The translations under genes were made by a program, and so were the position numbers. A stretch of 64,000 nucleotides of DNA. Origin: Tamarix chinensis. Lineage: Eukaryota; Streptophyta; Magnoliopsida; Caryophyllales; Tamaricaceae. Each line of letters starts with the position of its first letter. Positions within the stretch are counted from its first letter, which is position 1. Below, piece after piece: positions 1 to 11,171 of this stretch. The notes beneath the pieces are model-generated. The model had not been told where the DNA came from. It saw only the letters and a program-made list of their open reading frames with translations, and searched no databases. The stretch spans positions 63,973,245-64,037,244 of the forward strand of contig CM060175.1 of assembly GCA_030549775.1 (NCBI GenBank), written 5' to 3'.

Positions 1-3000
1 TTGCACCTTGTTACTTGCGACCACCTTCCCCTCTACAACCATGTATGTTGAAGCTGCAAGCCACCCTCTTTTGTATTCCCCTCTCCCTTGACATCTCTCC
101 CATCTATAAATATCCCTTCTCGAGCTCTTCTTCCTCTCCTCTCCCACCTTCACTCACCTTCCATGTTTTTCTTTACCTCCCTTGCCCCTGCTACCTCCAA
201 CACTATCACCATCATCGAGGTCCAGCCAGCCCCCTACTACCTCTCTTCTCTACGTACACCCTACCCTCGCTTGCAGAGCTACCCCTCTCCCTTTCTTTTT
301 CCATTTCCCTTCTCTTGCGCCTACAATAATAGTGGGCTTCATTTCCACCTCTACTGCTGCCAGCCTTTATCCTCCCTCCTTGCCACCACCACATTGGAGC
401 CACCTTGTACAAGTGCCCCAGCCTATGCAACCAACTCAACGACCCTCCTTTCTCCTCTCTTCTTCTTTCTCCATCTTGTTTGGGCGCCACCCTAAACCAA
501 AGCTAACCGCCAGCTACACCACCATTAACCACCACCAACTCCAGCCAATCCCAATGCCACCACCCCGTCAATCCTAAATTGCCAATCCTCATCCATTCCA
601 CCAAAATCAATCACCACCGCTACCTCTACGCCACCGCCGTGACTGCCAACGTGCGTCGCTTGCACGAATTTTCTCCCCCACTTTGATAATCTCCATTTCC
701 TTTCTCCTCCTTAAGCTTTCCTTAGGTTAAGTTCTATTTTTTTCCTTAAAAAAAAAGAATAATGGAAAACCTAAACTGCCTATATTTTTATTTTTAGGTA
801 ATATTCTGGTGATGGAGGAAGAGGATGCATAGGTCGTGTGTGCTTAGAGACTGGAGCCACTTTGGTGAGGATATAGTCATAACTAGGGTTTATTATGTTT
901 AATATATACCCTTGTTGTGTGTTATTGATGGCATGCATGAAATGATAAATGACTATAGTGTTGTATATGGAGTTCTGTCTTAATAGTAACTGAAGGTGAG
1001 AGAGCTATGTCGTTATGACTGTATTGATTTCAAATGTTAATTTATATCTATGTCCATGTTGTATGATGGTGCATGTGTGGAAAGTTGGAGAATCCTTGTG
1101 TTCAATGTCTTGTGACTTAGGTAGAGTTTTTGAGATATAGGGGCATTTTGGTCAATAATGTAAAAAAAAGGTGGTATGTGGGGTACTTTAGGGTATTAAT
1201 TAACATAAAATAGGTTGGAGATACTACATAAAGTAACTGAAAAAAAATAAAGAGGTTTATGATAAATATAATATGGGGGTGAAAGACCATGAATGGGGTG
1301 AGTAAAACCTAAGTGAAGTTATGATCATATGTGAGTAGAGTGGGGTCTTGGTACTAGGGAATGGATATGAGGTTAATGATGGAATTTTTGGTATTTATGA
1401 AAATTTGGAAAGTCCTTTGAGCACTAGGGGTGGAGATATGACCAAAATGTGAAATTAGGGTTTTGAGAGGCCAACGCATGAAAGCATATGAGTAGGTTGT
1501 TCTCTCATGTACAAGATGGGGGAGTTGGACTAAAATATTGGAGTATGATTTTAACCATAAAATTTTGGGAATGTGTTAACCATAAAATTTTGGGAATGTG
1601 TACTAAATTTAGTATCCATGTGGGATAGAAGGAAGTAGTTACGACTAAAATGAGGAATTAGGGTTCTAGAGGGGGCTTGAATAGGAAGGATATTATTACA
1701 TGTGTAAAATGGGGGTGTTAGGATACAATGTTTGATTTTATGGTTAACCATAGCATCCTATGCATGGGTATGAAATTTGAGGGCTAGATAAGCGGTAGAG
1801 AAGGGACTATGCTAACGAAGAGAAATTAGGGTTTTGGAGGGGTAACCCTAGTAGCTAGTTACTATCATATGTGAAAAATGTGGATAACACACCATGAATC
1901 TTGACCATGGGTTTTCTAATGACATGTTAATATTTTCTGGGTAGGTTAGGGACTCAAAAAGGAAGCTAGAGGTGAAGATATGTTAGTGACATTAGGCTTT
2001 CTAAGGGGAACAAGGTTGTTTTGGGGTAATAGTTGGGACGATGCCTTGCATGAGTAGGTGTTCATGTTTGTGTGATGAATCTAAGGTAAATAAAATAAGA
2101 ATAATACACTAATCACTTAAAGTAGATGATCACTTGAGTTGGGCCAAGTTGTACCTACCGATCCACTAGCGATAGTAATGGCCAAGAGCATCTTGTCCTA
2201 AAATTTGTATCATGTTACCGTTCCATTGGTGAGAATAGTGGGATCTCAAGCTCAAGTAAACCGAACCATTAGATGATAATAACCCATGGTAAGACACTAA
2301 TTACTTACAATGGAATACCACGTGGGTTAGGACCGGTTGTAGCTCGATTACCGATCCACCGATGGGTTTGTGGCTAGGAGCGTTTTGCTTTGGGATAGTA
2401 CTGTGATTACCGATCCATTGGTGAGATTAGTGGCCAGAAGCATCTTGCCTTGGAAGTTGTACTTGTTTACTATTCCAACAATTGAGAATAAAGGGTTCCT
2501 TTAACCTAGCATGAATAAAATCATAAGATGATTATCATTCTACTAATACTATACATTCGGATAATATTAAATAAGTCGGTATGGTCTTCTTATGCATGTG
2601 TGATCTCTTATTGTGGTGTTATTAATTTATGTGACCTTCTTGACTATATTGTTACCTTACTTAGTATATATTGTGTTGATCACCCTTATTATGATTGCTA
2701 CTCATTGCCATGAGCAGAGACCCTTTCTGAGTCTATGCAGGTAAATGAGAACTCACTAGATGACTTCGCTGCATACGATGCTATGATTAGGGCAGATTGA
2801 TGTTATTATAACTAGGGCTAGGGGACCAAAGAGTATGTTATCCGATTGTTGCTTTTAACTAATTTTCTTCTTGTTAATTTCAACCAAATGTTTATTTATA
2901 TATTTTAGTGTTACTTTTGAAATGAATATCTAACTCTTATTTATGAGATGGATTATACTTGTACTACATATATCATGGTTTGTGTTCTATTTTACCTTTG

Positions 3001-3129
3001 CCTTATAGTTGATATAAGAATGGTATGTGGCCAGACTTATACCGATTATGGTGGTAACACCCCTCTTTATGTTTGAATGTTCTTATGCTTAAATAAAAAA
3101 TTTCAGTTATAGATTTTGGGGTTATTACA
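1..3129 (+). repeat. 3' part of a long LTR, start outside window
   Basis: This is non-coding LTR sequence. It ends in TTGGGGTTATTACA at 3129, matching the ...GGGTGTTACA end of the complete solo LTR at 52223-57218. Shared landmarks in the same order are a pyrimidine-rich leader (about 1-700), TTAGGGTTTT motifs (1455, 1658, 1826), the block TAATACACTAATCACTTAAAG (about 2103), and a cluster of decayed repeats of the type ACCGATCCACYRGYGAGA with AGTGG (2150-2490). A weak hairpin and GGTGGTAACACC follow near 3010-3055. The 5' end and its target duplication are not visible, so it may be a solo LTR or part of an element. The C/T-rich leader produces long Pro/Ser-rich open frames that I do not regard as genes. 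Confidence 0.7.
2150..2490 (+). repeat. Cluster of decayed ~60-bp palindromic repeats in the LTR
   Basis: Five imperfect copies of a core resembling TACCGATCCAYYGGTGAG followed by AGTGG lie near 2156, 2216, 2350, 2408 and 2469. The CpGs of the cognate array at 55949-56276 (ACCGGTCCACCGGC) are mostly changed to TpG or CpA here, so this is an older, methylation-decayed copy. Confidence 0.65.
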
Positions 3130-3220
3130 ATAATAGTATGAAATTGAGCTGATAATAGAATTTTAGTTGATGAAATGTTTCTAATTTTAGTAACTAGTAA
3201 GAAATATGTAAAGATCATTA

Positions 3221-3296
<76 letters not shown>

Positions 3297-4187
3297 CATT
3301 ATTATTTTGTGTATGACTATTTATATTAACAATATATTTAGAAGTTACTACTAATGAAAATTACATTTTTGAAGTTGATATAATATCATATTTTGAATGT
3401 GAATATTAAGTTAATAGAATATTAATGTGAGTATTACAATTTGAACTTAATAGAATTAATTAGTTAATATAATTAATTATTAAATTTTAACATTGATAGA
3501 CTTAATATGAAAAATAACTAGTAAAAGAGTAAAAATAATAATTTAGGATTGAATATTAGTAATTAAGTTATATCAGTTATTATAGGAGTAAAAATATTAA
3601 CAACTAGATGCATACTTATATACATATGTGTGTCTGTTAGAAAGATAAATATAAAAGTGAATAATGTTTAAAATTTATATATTACTATTTTTTATTTTAA
3701 TTTACAATACCATCGACACATTATTAACACTTTATTTAACTCTATAGTTATTATTTATTGCTGTCAACATAAAAAGACCATACTTTTTTTTTTTAACATT
3801 CTATGATAATATGCACATGTATATATGTTGGAATTATATTTTGTGCTATAATTTTGGGGCATGGGCAAGGTAAGAGAATAATATTATATACAAGTATATT
3901 GTTTACACAATGTTAGATTTTGGTTAAAAATCAAACCAAACTTGTTAATAATTGTTTTTACTAAAAAAAAACCTTCCATCACCTAATATGATGATATAAC
4001 ACCTTTGTATTGGGCTAACATTAATGGAAAATGATAAATTCCCATTGTCTAATAAATTAGTTAGTCTAACATTGTTACGAAAAAAGTATAAGGAAAGAAG
4101 ATAGAAAGTGGGATACATGTGGTGCCACCAACAACACATAAGTTGGTACTAAGTTTAGTAAAGATGTTGTCTTAGTCACTAAGTTAA
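3130..4187. other. AT-rich intergenic sequence, no gene seen
   Basis: The stretch between two LTR relics is strongly AT-rich and contains a palindromic trinucleotide microsatellite (3222-3299). I see no protein-coding similarity or RNA gene. Confidence 0.6.
3222..3299. repeat. (AAT)n(ATT)n palindromic microsatellite
   Basis: About 13 AAT repeats run directly into about 12 ATT repeats, giving a long perfect inverted repeat that can form a hairpin or cruciform. It also produces a low-complexity poly-Ile/Leu open frame on the minus strand, which is an artefact. Confidence 0.95.
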
Positions 4188-4954
4188 TCAAAATAACCTC
4201 ATTACAACTTCTCTTGTTATTGAAATAATATTTTAAAAGTATTTTCAACACATATATATATATATTAAAGAGTCAAAGACGTCTCATAATTGAAAATCCA
4301 TAGAAATTTGGGTTTACCTTTAGTCATTTAGAGGATTGGCCACAAATAACACAAAGTTCGATGGATTGACTCCTTATCCTTCTACGATGTCTGTCAATTA
4401 TGAATGGGATACACTAACTGTGGTTAAAGCTAACATTTTATGGCTTGAGTTCATGAAAGATTATGATATGTGGGTGTATCATAATATTTATTATCATCTA
4501 GTATTTATCTTTTTGAGCTTGGAAGCCCCACTATTATAGTCAGTGGAACGAAAATACTACTCCAAGGCAGAATGTGTCTAGCCATTATGATTACCATTGG
4601 AATGGTCTCTAGGACAAAATGCTCTTGGCCACTATTATAGTCGGTAGAAATAAAATCATCCTAAGTTTGGGCTTGACTCAATGATTTTTTGCTTTAAGTG
4701 ATTAGTATTTTATTCATGTCTTATTCAACAAGTAACCCCCATCTAGACATGTACACCCCAATGCGCTCCCCCAACTCATTATCACTCTTTCACCCTAGAC
4801 TTCCTAAATAACCTTGTCCCTTAACCTAGGACCTCTACACTCCCCAATACTCGATGACCCCATTTCACCTTCCACCATACTCACCATGAATTCAACCCCC
4901 CCACATGTGGGTTAAGGCCTACTTCCCCATGTCTCCGCTTAATCTCACCATTGC

Positions 4955-5659
4955 TAGGGGTGTGCATTTTCGGATATCCGCATCCAAACATATATTTTTT
5001 CGGATATCCGATCTGACTAGATAATATCCTATATCCAAATCCGCATCTAAATACTCCGGATATCTAATGTTTCGGATATCTGAAATATCGGATCGGATTT
5101 CGGATATATCCGATTATTGAAAAAAATATCCAATTATTAAATTTACATATATAATCTATAATTTTTTTTTTCCAAAAACACTTGTTTAATTTTTCAACCT
5201 ACATACAAAAAGATATAATACATAATTAATCATATCCATAAAAATTAGCTACCAAAATTTTTAAATAATGATGCTCTAAAACCGTGGAATGACCTAAGTT
5301 AAGAGGCTAAGCAAATTTAGGAGTTTTTTTTCTTGGTCTAGGTGCTTTTGTGTGTGTGGGCCGTAACCTATTTGACTATTTGTAAAGTGTGGATGTTTAT
5401 TTTAGACTTTAGTTTAGTAAATTATTTTTTGGACTTATGTACTATAGGAAAAAAATGATCCAAACTTGAAGATTGAAAGAAAAAAATTAGATTATAAATT
5501 AAATTATGCCTAAATATAACTGAATTATTCTTAAAACCGGATATTTTTTTATGGATCGGATAATCAACTAAAAAATTGGATCGGTTATCCAAAATTTTGG
5601 ATCGGTTTTTTCGGATACCAGATCAATTTTTTGGATCCCGATTTTTCTACACAACCCTA
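4955..5659. mobile_element. hAT-type non-autonomous transposon (705 bp)
   Basis: The element starts TAGGGGTGTGCATTTTCGG and ends with the inverted counterpart (reverse complement TAGGGTTGTGTAGAAAAATC). It is flanked on both sides by the same 8-bp sequence ACCATTGC (4947-4954 and 5660-5667), the target-duplication length of hAT elements. The interior has many copies of CGGATATCC and GGATCGG near both ends, as expected of subterminal transposase-binding motifs. There is no transposase frame. It is inserted in the reverse-oriented LTR relic and is therefore younger than that LTR. Confidence 0.88.
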
Positions 5660-6799
5660 ACCATTGCCCGCTAAGGTTTCTCCTTGAAACCCTAATCTGG
5701 CCTATGTGGCCCTAACCTCTCCTCTTCCTATACAGTCCACATTCCCCCTTAATTCCAACATCATCACCATACCCAACCCACTCCAAACCGCACCACCTAA
5801 CTCTTCAACTCCCACATGTGATAATAATATCCCAATTTAGTCATGTGAAAAACCCTAATACACCCCTTTTCTTCCACAACTTCTTATAAACAACTCTACC
5901 CTCAATTTTTCTTCACTAACATCCTCCATGTGGAACACCCTTCATCACAACCCAAAGTCCAACCAACCTCCTTAACCTCTCCCACAATACCCCTATACTT
6001 AGGGTTTTCGGTTTCCCCTTAAAAACCATAGTTATGCTCCCATGCATATTCCCATCAACCCACATACTAACTCTTCCCCAAGCACACCAATCACCCAAAA
6101 TACACATTCCTCCCCATGGTCAACCCTCAAAATAAATTTTCCCACATAAGCTTTTCCCTCATGCAAAGACCATATACCCCATGCAAAGCTCACATTTCCC
6201 ATGCAAGACTTTATCCCAATCCTTCATTTTATAATTTTCCCCCTTTGTTTTCTTAACTATAATTTTTAATAACATTAGGGAATTTTCCCCACTTCTCCTT
6301 ACTCACTCCATCCTCTTTATTTCTTTTAGTTCCCCATAACCACTCAAGCCCACCTAAGGCCTCCAAGCATATAAGTCATAACATCTCAATCATACATATG
6401 GAAATGGCATCCATACAAGTTATATCACACATATAACACATAATGCCAATCATACTCACCATACCTTAGCTTCTCGTAAGCCAAGATGCACTACACACAT
6501 TTAGCTCACATTCACATACATTCACCCAAGGCATATACTAATACATACATACATACATACATACAAGGTTTACAACATAACCCAAGCCTTAACCATATCC
6601 TTACCTAATAGGAATCCAAGTTTGAAGCACACTCCTATGCCTCCTCATGGGGAAGGGTTTGTTCACAACCTATAAAAAGAGTTTAAGTCATTTCACCTTC
6701 TTCCTACTCCTTTTTCCTTTTTCCTTATTTCCTTAATCAAATATTAGTGATGATGATGATGATGATAATAATAATAATGATGTTAATAATAATAAAATA

Positions 6800-8010
6800 T
6801 TAAAATAAAATATACTAAGTAGGTAGGAGGGAGAAAGGCACAACTAAAAGGGACAACGGGCAAGGGAGCGGCAGCAGCGATAGCCACAATAGTGCATGGT
6901 GCTGGTGGTGGATGGTGTAAAAAGAACAGGTTTGGGGTTGGAAAAGAGGAAGGGATTTAGGGTTTCCTAAGTGGTAGGGTTTCTTGGGTTGGGTAGTTGT
7001 GGTGGTGGTGGTGGCCTCATGGCGGCGGCGCAATGGTGGTAGTGGCAGGGGCTAAGAGGGAAAGAGGAGAAAATAGGAGGGAGGAGAGAGGAAGGGGATA
7101 AAAGTAAAGTGGTAGTGTGGTAAGGTAGGGGAGGGTTTTCTAGGTAGAAGGGGAGGCAGGAAGGGTGGTGGCGGCACAAGGTGGTGGAATAGGTGGCAAA
7201 AGGATATGCAAAAGGGTAGCTTGAGCTGCCCACTTTGCACAGGTGGAGAGAGAATAAGAAAGGGAAGGAGGGGTAGGGGAGTGGTTCATTGGGTGCAGGG
7301 TGATGTAGGGAAGAGAAAGGGACGGTGTGGAGATGACGGTAGTAGCGGCAGCTATTTAGGCAGTACGCGTAAGAGCTGGGGGGTTGATCGGTAGAGAAAA
7401 GAGAGAAAATGAGGGAGTGGGGGGTATTTATGCATTTAAGGGCTGGGGGAAGTGGACAAGAGATGGAAGAACAAGGGAAGAGGGTTGGTGGTTTTCGACT
7501 GGCGTGTAGGTTGGCATAGCTACACAATAGAGGGGCAGGGGTAGGGTTTCGCAGTGGGTAGGGGGAAGGTGAGGGGTAAGGGCTTGTAGGGGAGAGGACC
7601 ATGCAAGTTTGTTCTTGATGCACACCTTGCAAGTCCAAATAAGGAAAGGAGGAGGGGAGAGAGAGAAGAGAGGGATACAATGTAGCCATGATCAGCGTCG
7701 GCCAAGTTGGGGAAGAAGGAATAGGGGTAGATAGGAAAAGAAGAAAAAAAACAAAAGGAAGAAAAAAGGAAAAAAGGAGGGAGGAGTGCACTTGGGCTGG
7801 GCCGATCAGGGAAAAGAAAGGAAAAAAAGAGGAAAATTTAGGCTGGGGAAGGGAAGGAAAGAAAAGAGGGGGAAGGAAGGAACTGGGCCGCCGCTAGCCG
7901 TAGCCTAGCCAATAGAAGGAGGGTAAAAGGAAGGATTAAAAAAAAGAAAAGGAAGAAAAGAAGAAAGAGAAGGAAGAAAAAGGAAAAAGAAAAAGAAAAA
8001 ATGGGATGGT
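6800..8010 (-). other. Pyrimidine-rich LTR leader (plus strand G/A-rich)
   Basis: A long G/A-rich stretch on the plus strand gives long open frames on both strands, including 274 residues rich in Pro, Ser, Leu and Tyr at 6967-7791 on the minus strand. The position just inside an LTR start and the low complexity match the C/T-rich leader of the other LTRs in this window. I read it as transcribed LTR leader, not protein-coding. Confidence 0.6.
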
Positions 8011-8305
8011 AGGGTGGTTTGAAATTTTGTAGAGTTTTTGGAATAACAAAAATTGGTGATAATAATAAAAAAAATATTTATTAATTTAGAAATTATTGTT
8101 ATGATTCACTTATAATTTATCTTAGGTTAGCAAATAAATTTAGCCTCTACTAATTATATCCCTATATCATTTTTCTTCTTTTATGACCACAATCATTATT
8201 ATTATAATATTATCATTTTATTAAAAATGGCATATATGATTAAACCTTATCTAATAATTTCTTATTTTATTCTTAAATCCTAAAATAAAGTTTTAGGGTA
8301 TTAGA

Positions 8306-8790
8306 GTTAATTTATTTAGAAGTATGACTAGTGTACTTTATATGTTTTTAGGTCAGTATTGTACCCCTTGTGTAATTAAAAATGGAAATGATTGTTGTAT
8401 AAGGATTTAAATGGATTTTTATGATTTGTTGGTTTTGTAGTTGACTCTACGTACTACTTGATTTTAGTATGGTAGTTTGATAGTTGCAACCATGTACTAT
8501 TTAGATTTGATATTTAGTTGGTAATTATTTCATTGCTTTCCTTATTATGTTATAAGTGGTATAGAAGTGCTTATTGTAAAATGTCTTAATTATGGTGTGG
8601 TGTTTTCCCTTTCATGGGATGCCCTTGGAGTAATTGGATTTATGAAATAGTCATAATATGGTTTAGTTTAATTTGATGAGCAAGTGGCATATGGTATGAT
8701 ATGAGCTATGCTATATATTATTTAACATGTTATACAATGATTCTTAGGGTTACATTCTATGTGTTTCATGTGATATTTGCATGCATAGTA
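8306..8790 (+). repeat. Fragment of an LTR like the one at 27372-37676
   Basis: The stretch from about 8378 (TAATTAAAAATGG...) through TTTAAATGGAT, a run of GGTAGTTTGATAGTTG and the following 100 bp aligns by eye with 36766-36930 of the solo LTR at 27372-37676, in the same orientation. Only the part near the 3' third of that LTR is recognisable. Confidence 0.5.
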
Positions 8791-10472
8791 TTGTGTAGTA
8801 TTTTAATCACAACAAAACTCCAAAAGCTCACTAAACAATACTACTGCCAAAACTAAGTAAAGTTAATACACAACAAGACAACAAATTTTCAGAAACTCAA
8901 AACTAAGCAAAGAACAATAAAATATTCATCTTGCTCTCAACAACAAAATAAAATATAAAAAAAACAAACATCCTCTTGATCTTAACAATATAATCAAACT
9001 TAATACACAACAAGGTTGCTGAAGTTATGTTAAATATAACTAAAATAACAAAAATGACACAATAAAATTGAAACCATAAAATAATTACATAATAAAGGTT
9101 TAATGTATAAGTAAAAAACTAAAACCCTAAAGCATTACAACTCACAACTCAATAAAACAAAAACCTCTATAATATTAATATTCACATTAAAAATTAATTA
9201 AGCAAAAATATGTATATTAGTTATCTTACTAAACCAAAATCAATAGGGACAACACGAAGAATGGATACCTCCAACAACTCGTGAGCTTCAAATTAAATAT
9301 ATTATATAACATCCCATAAAATTTAAATTGAATAAATATGATAGATTAATAAAATAAACAACAAAACAACGGATGTTATGCCATGTCCCCAAAGGAACAT
9401 AAACTAGGAAACAACAAAGAATGATTTTATAATCAACAGACCAAAGATAAAGTGAGATACCCACTAGAAATATCTGAATTACATGGAATTTAAGAAAAAA
9501 AGTAAATAAATCATCAATAGTGATTGAAAACCAATTAAACATGTCTATAATGACTATTTCCCAGTGCATACATCAACTCTACCTATGTAAAATAGAAAAT
9601 ATAGAAAAATGGACCACAAATCAATAGGTAACTACTCTACCCATGTAAAACTATGATATTCTAATTTACTTTTGAAAAAAAAATAATGCAATTTAAATAC
9701 CTTGAAAAATCATATAAAACATTTAATAGACATATAAATATATAATAAAAGAGTAAATTCATAAAACCCTTGAGAAAAATATGGTTACCATTAGTCATTC
9801 TTACTTTTTCACACTTAATAAAATCTACCCCTATTGGATCATCATAACTCTCCGAGACTGATCACATCAGACATCTCAAAAGATGTAACATTACCTCGTA
9901 GGCACATATTACAATTTGGTACATCTAGAGAAGATTTACCCTACACTAATAGCTTGTGGCAAAATCTTAATCCCAAAATTCACATATATATATTTCAATG
10001 ACACGAGCATCTAAATATAATCACCATACCAGTTTCAACGAAATCTATTTATAAATTAGACATATTTAAATATTTAATAAACAATTTATATAACCTTCAA
10101 TATATTAACGTATAATCCATATTTGCATACCATTTATACAATAACTTAAATTATTTTTTAAATAATTAATACAAAATAAAACTTTAGAATATTTTTTAAA
10201 TTAAATCCTGCATAAAATGATAATACATGGAATTTAAAACATCAAATATATATACATAAAATGATCAACAGAATAATTATTTATAATAATTAATATATAT
10301 TTAAAACTTTAAAAAGATGAGACATGAATACCTACCTCACGAATATATACAAAATGTAAAATGAGAATATACCACAAAAGACTCGATCCTCCAATGATTC
10401 TCAACATTTTAGTGCCTCGTTCTCCCTCTGTCTTTTCGACTCCCGCTACTATTTTGGCTAAATAAGTACTAA

Positions 10473-10475
<3 letters not shown>
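8791..10475. other. AT-rich intergenic sequence, no gene seen
   Basis: The sequence is A-rich on the plus strand. The phrase TTAATACACAACAAG occurs twice (about 8868 and 9000). No coding similarity or complete transposon was recognised. Confidence 0.55.
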
Positions 10476-10514
<39 letters not shown>

Positions 10515-10718
10515 GAATGTCTCATATACACCTTTTATAAGATATATATATAGGAACTAATCTTAACCATTAGATTAGTATTTAATCAATGGTCAAGATT
10601 TAGTAAATACCTAACCTAATCTTATTTTAATCTTGGTCCTTAAATCTTCTAGATCTAACGGTAATTAAGAGTTCCTACATTTGTATTTTAAATAATGGTT
10701 TATACAAGAACCTAAATC

Positions 10719-10751
<33 letters not shown>
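10476..10751. repeat. TA-microsatellite-flanked interspersed repeat
   Basis: A 211-bp core (10511-10721) lies between two pure (TA)n tracts (10476-10510 and 10722-10751). The core starts GGGTGAATGTCTCATATAC and contains related phrases CTTAACCATTAGATTAG and CAATGGTCAAGATTTAG. Plants have interspersed elements with this layout (Micron-type, and Helitron ends inserted in TA repeats). I see neither a target duplication nor a clear Helitron terminal hairpin, so the class is open. Confidence 0.55.
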
Positions 10752-10754
<3 letters not shown>

Positions 10755-10824
10755 ACTAATGAGACAGGAATAAAAAAGGTATTAGTCAGGAAAGCTAGAG
10801 CATACGGTTGATGGTCATCATAGG

Positions 10825-11163
10825 TAACGCGGGCGACAAATTAAGCTAGCTGGCGAGTTTTTTGAGCTCGATTCGCTTATTAAACGAACTTTAAAATTAA
10901 GCTCGAGTTCGGTTCAATTATTAAATCAATCAAGTTTAAGTATAATAAATTTGGACTCAAATTCATTTACAATGTAAAAGCCCGTGAGTTCAGTTCGTAT
11001 ACCACCAAAATTTAGGAGTTGCCTCATTAAAAATTCAGTTCGATTCATTAAAAGTTTGACTATTTTATAAACAAGTTAAGTTTAAGTTTTAATTTTAGGC
11101 TTGTTTAATAAAAGAGTCGAATCTAAACCTATTTCAACTCAGCTTGACTGGTTAACGGCCCTA
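10825..11163. mobile_element. hAT-type MITE (339 bp)
   Basis: An exact 8-bp duplication ATCATAGG flanks the segment (10817-10824 and 11164-11171). The interior is full of AGCTCGA, GTTCGGTTC and similar motifs typical of plant hAT-derived MITEs. The right end reads GGTTAACGGCCCTA; the left end (TAACGCGGGCGAC) is only partly complementary to it, so the terminal inverted repeats have decayed. There is no coding capacity. Confidence 0.7.
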
Positions 11164-11171
11164 ATCATAGG

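Larger units (their letters stand above)
4188..8305 (-). repeat. Reverse-oriented LTR relic of the TGTAATACCC type
   Basis: Read on the minus strand it starts TCTAATACCCTAAAAC at 8305, goes through an AT-rich stretch into a long pyrimidine-rich tract (plus-strand G/A-rich, about 6800-8010). It then has telobox-like motifs (5680-6010) and the reverse complement of the CCACCGGCTATAATAGTGG-type repeats at 4540-4660. That is the order seen in the other long LTRs of this window. A possible 5-bp duplication GTTAA lies at 4183-4187 and 8306-8310, but a 5-bp match can be chance and the left terminus is poorly conserved, so the left end is provisional. A hAT-type element has inserted at 4955-5659. Confidence 0.5.

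Noticed and set aside
3003..3299. Poly-Ile/Leu 'membrane' frame
   Set aside because: Translation of the AAT/ATT microsatellite.
4336..4539. 67-residue plus-strand frame as a captured gene piece
   Set aside because: No domain and inside the LTR relic; too short to support.
6967..7791. 274-residue minus-strand frame, the second longest of the window
   Set aside because: Low-complexity Pro/Ser/Leu product of a pyrimidine tract that also opens other frames on both strands; it lies within an LTR relic.
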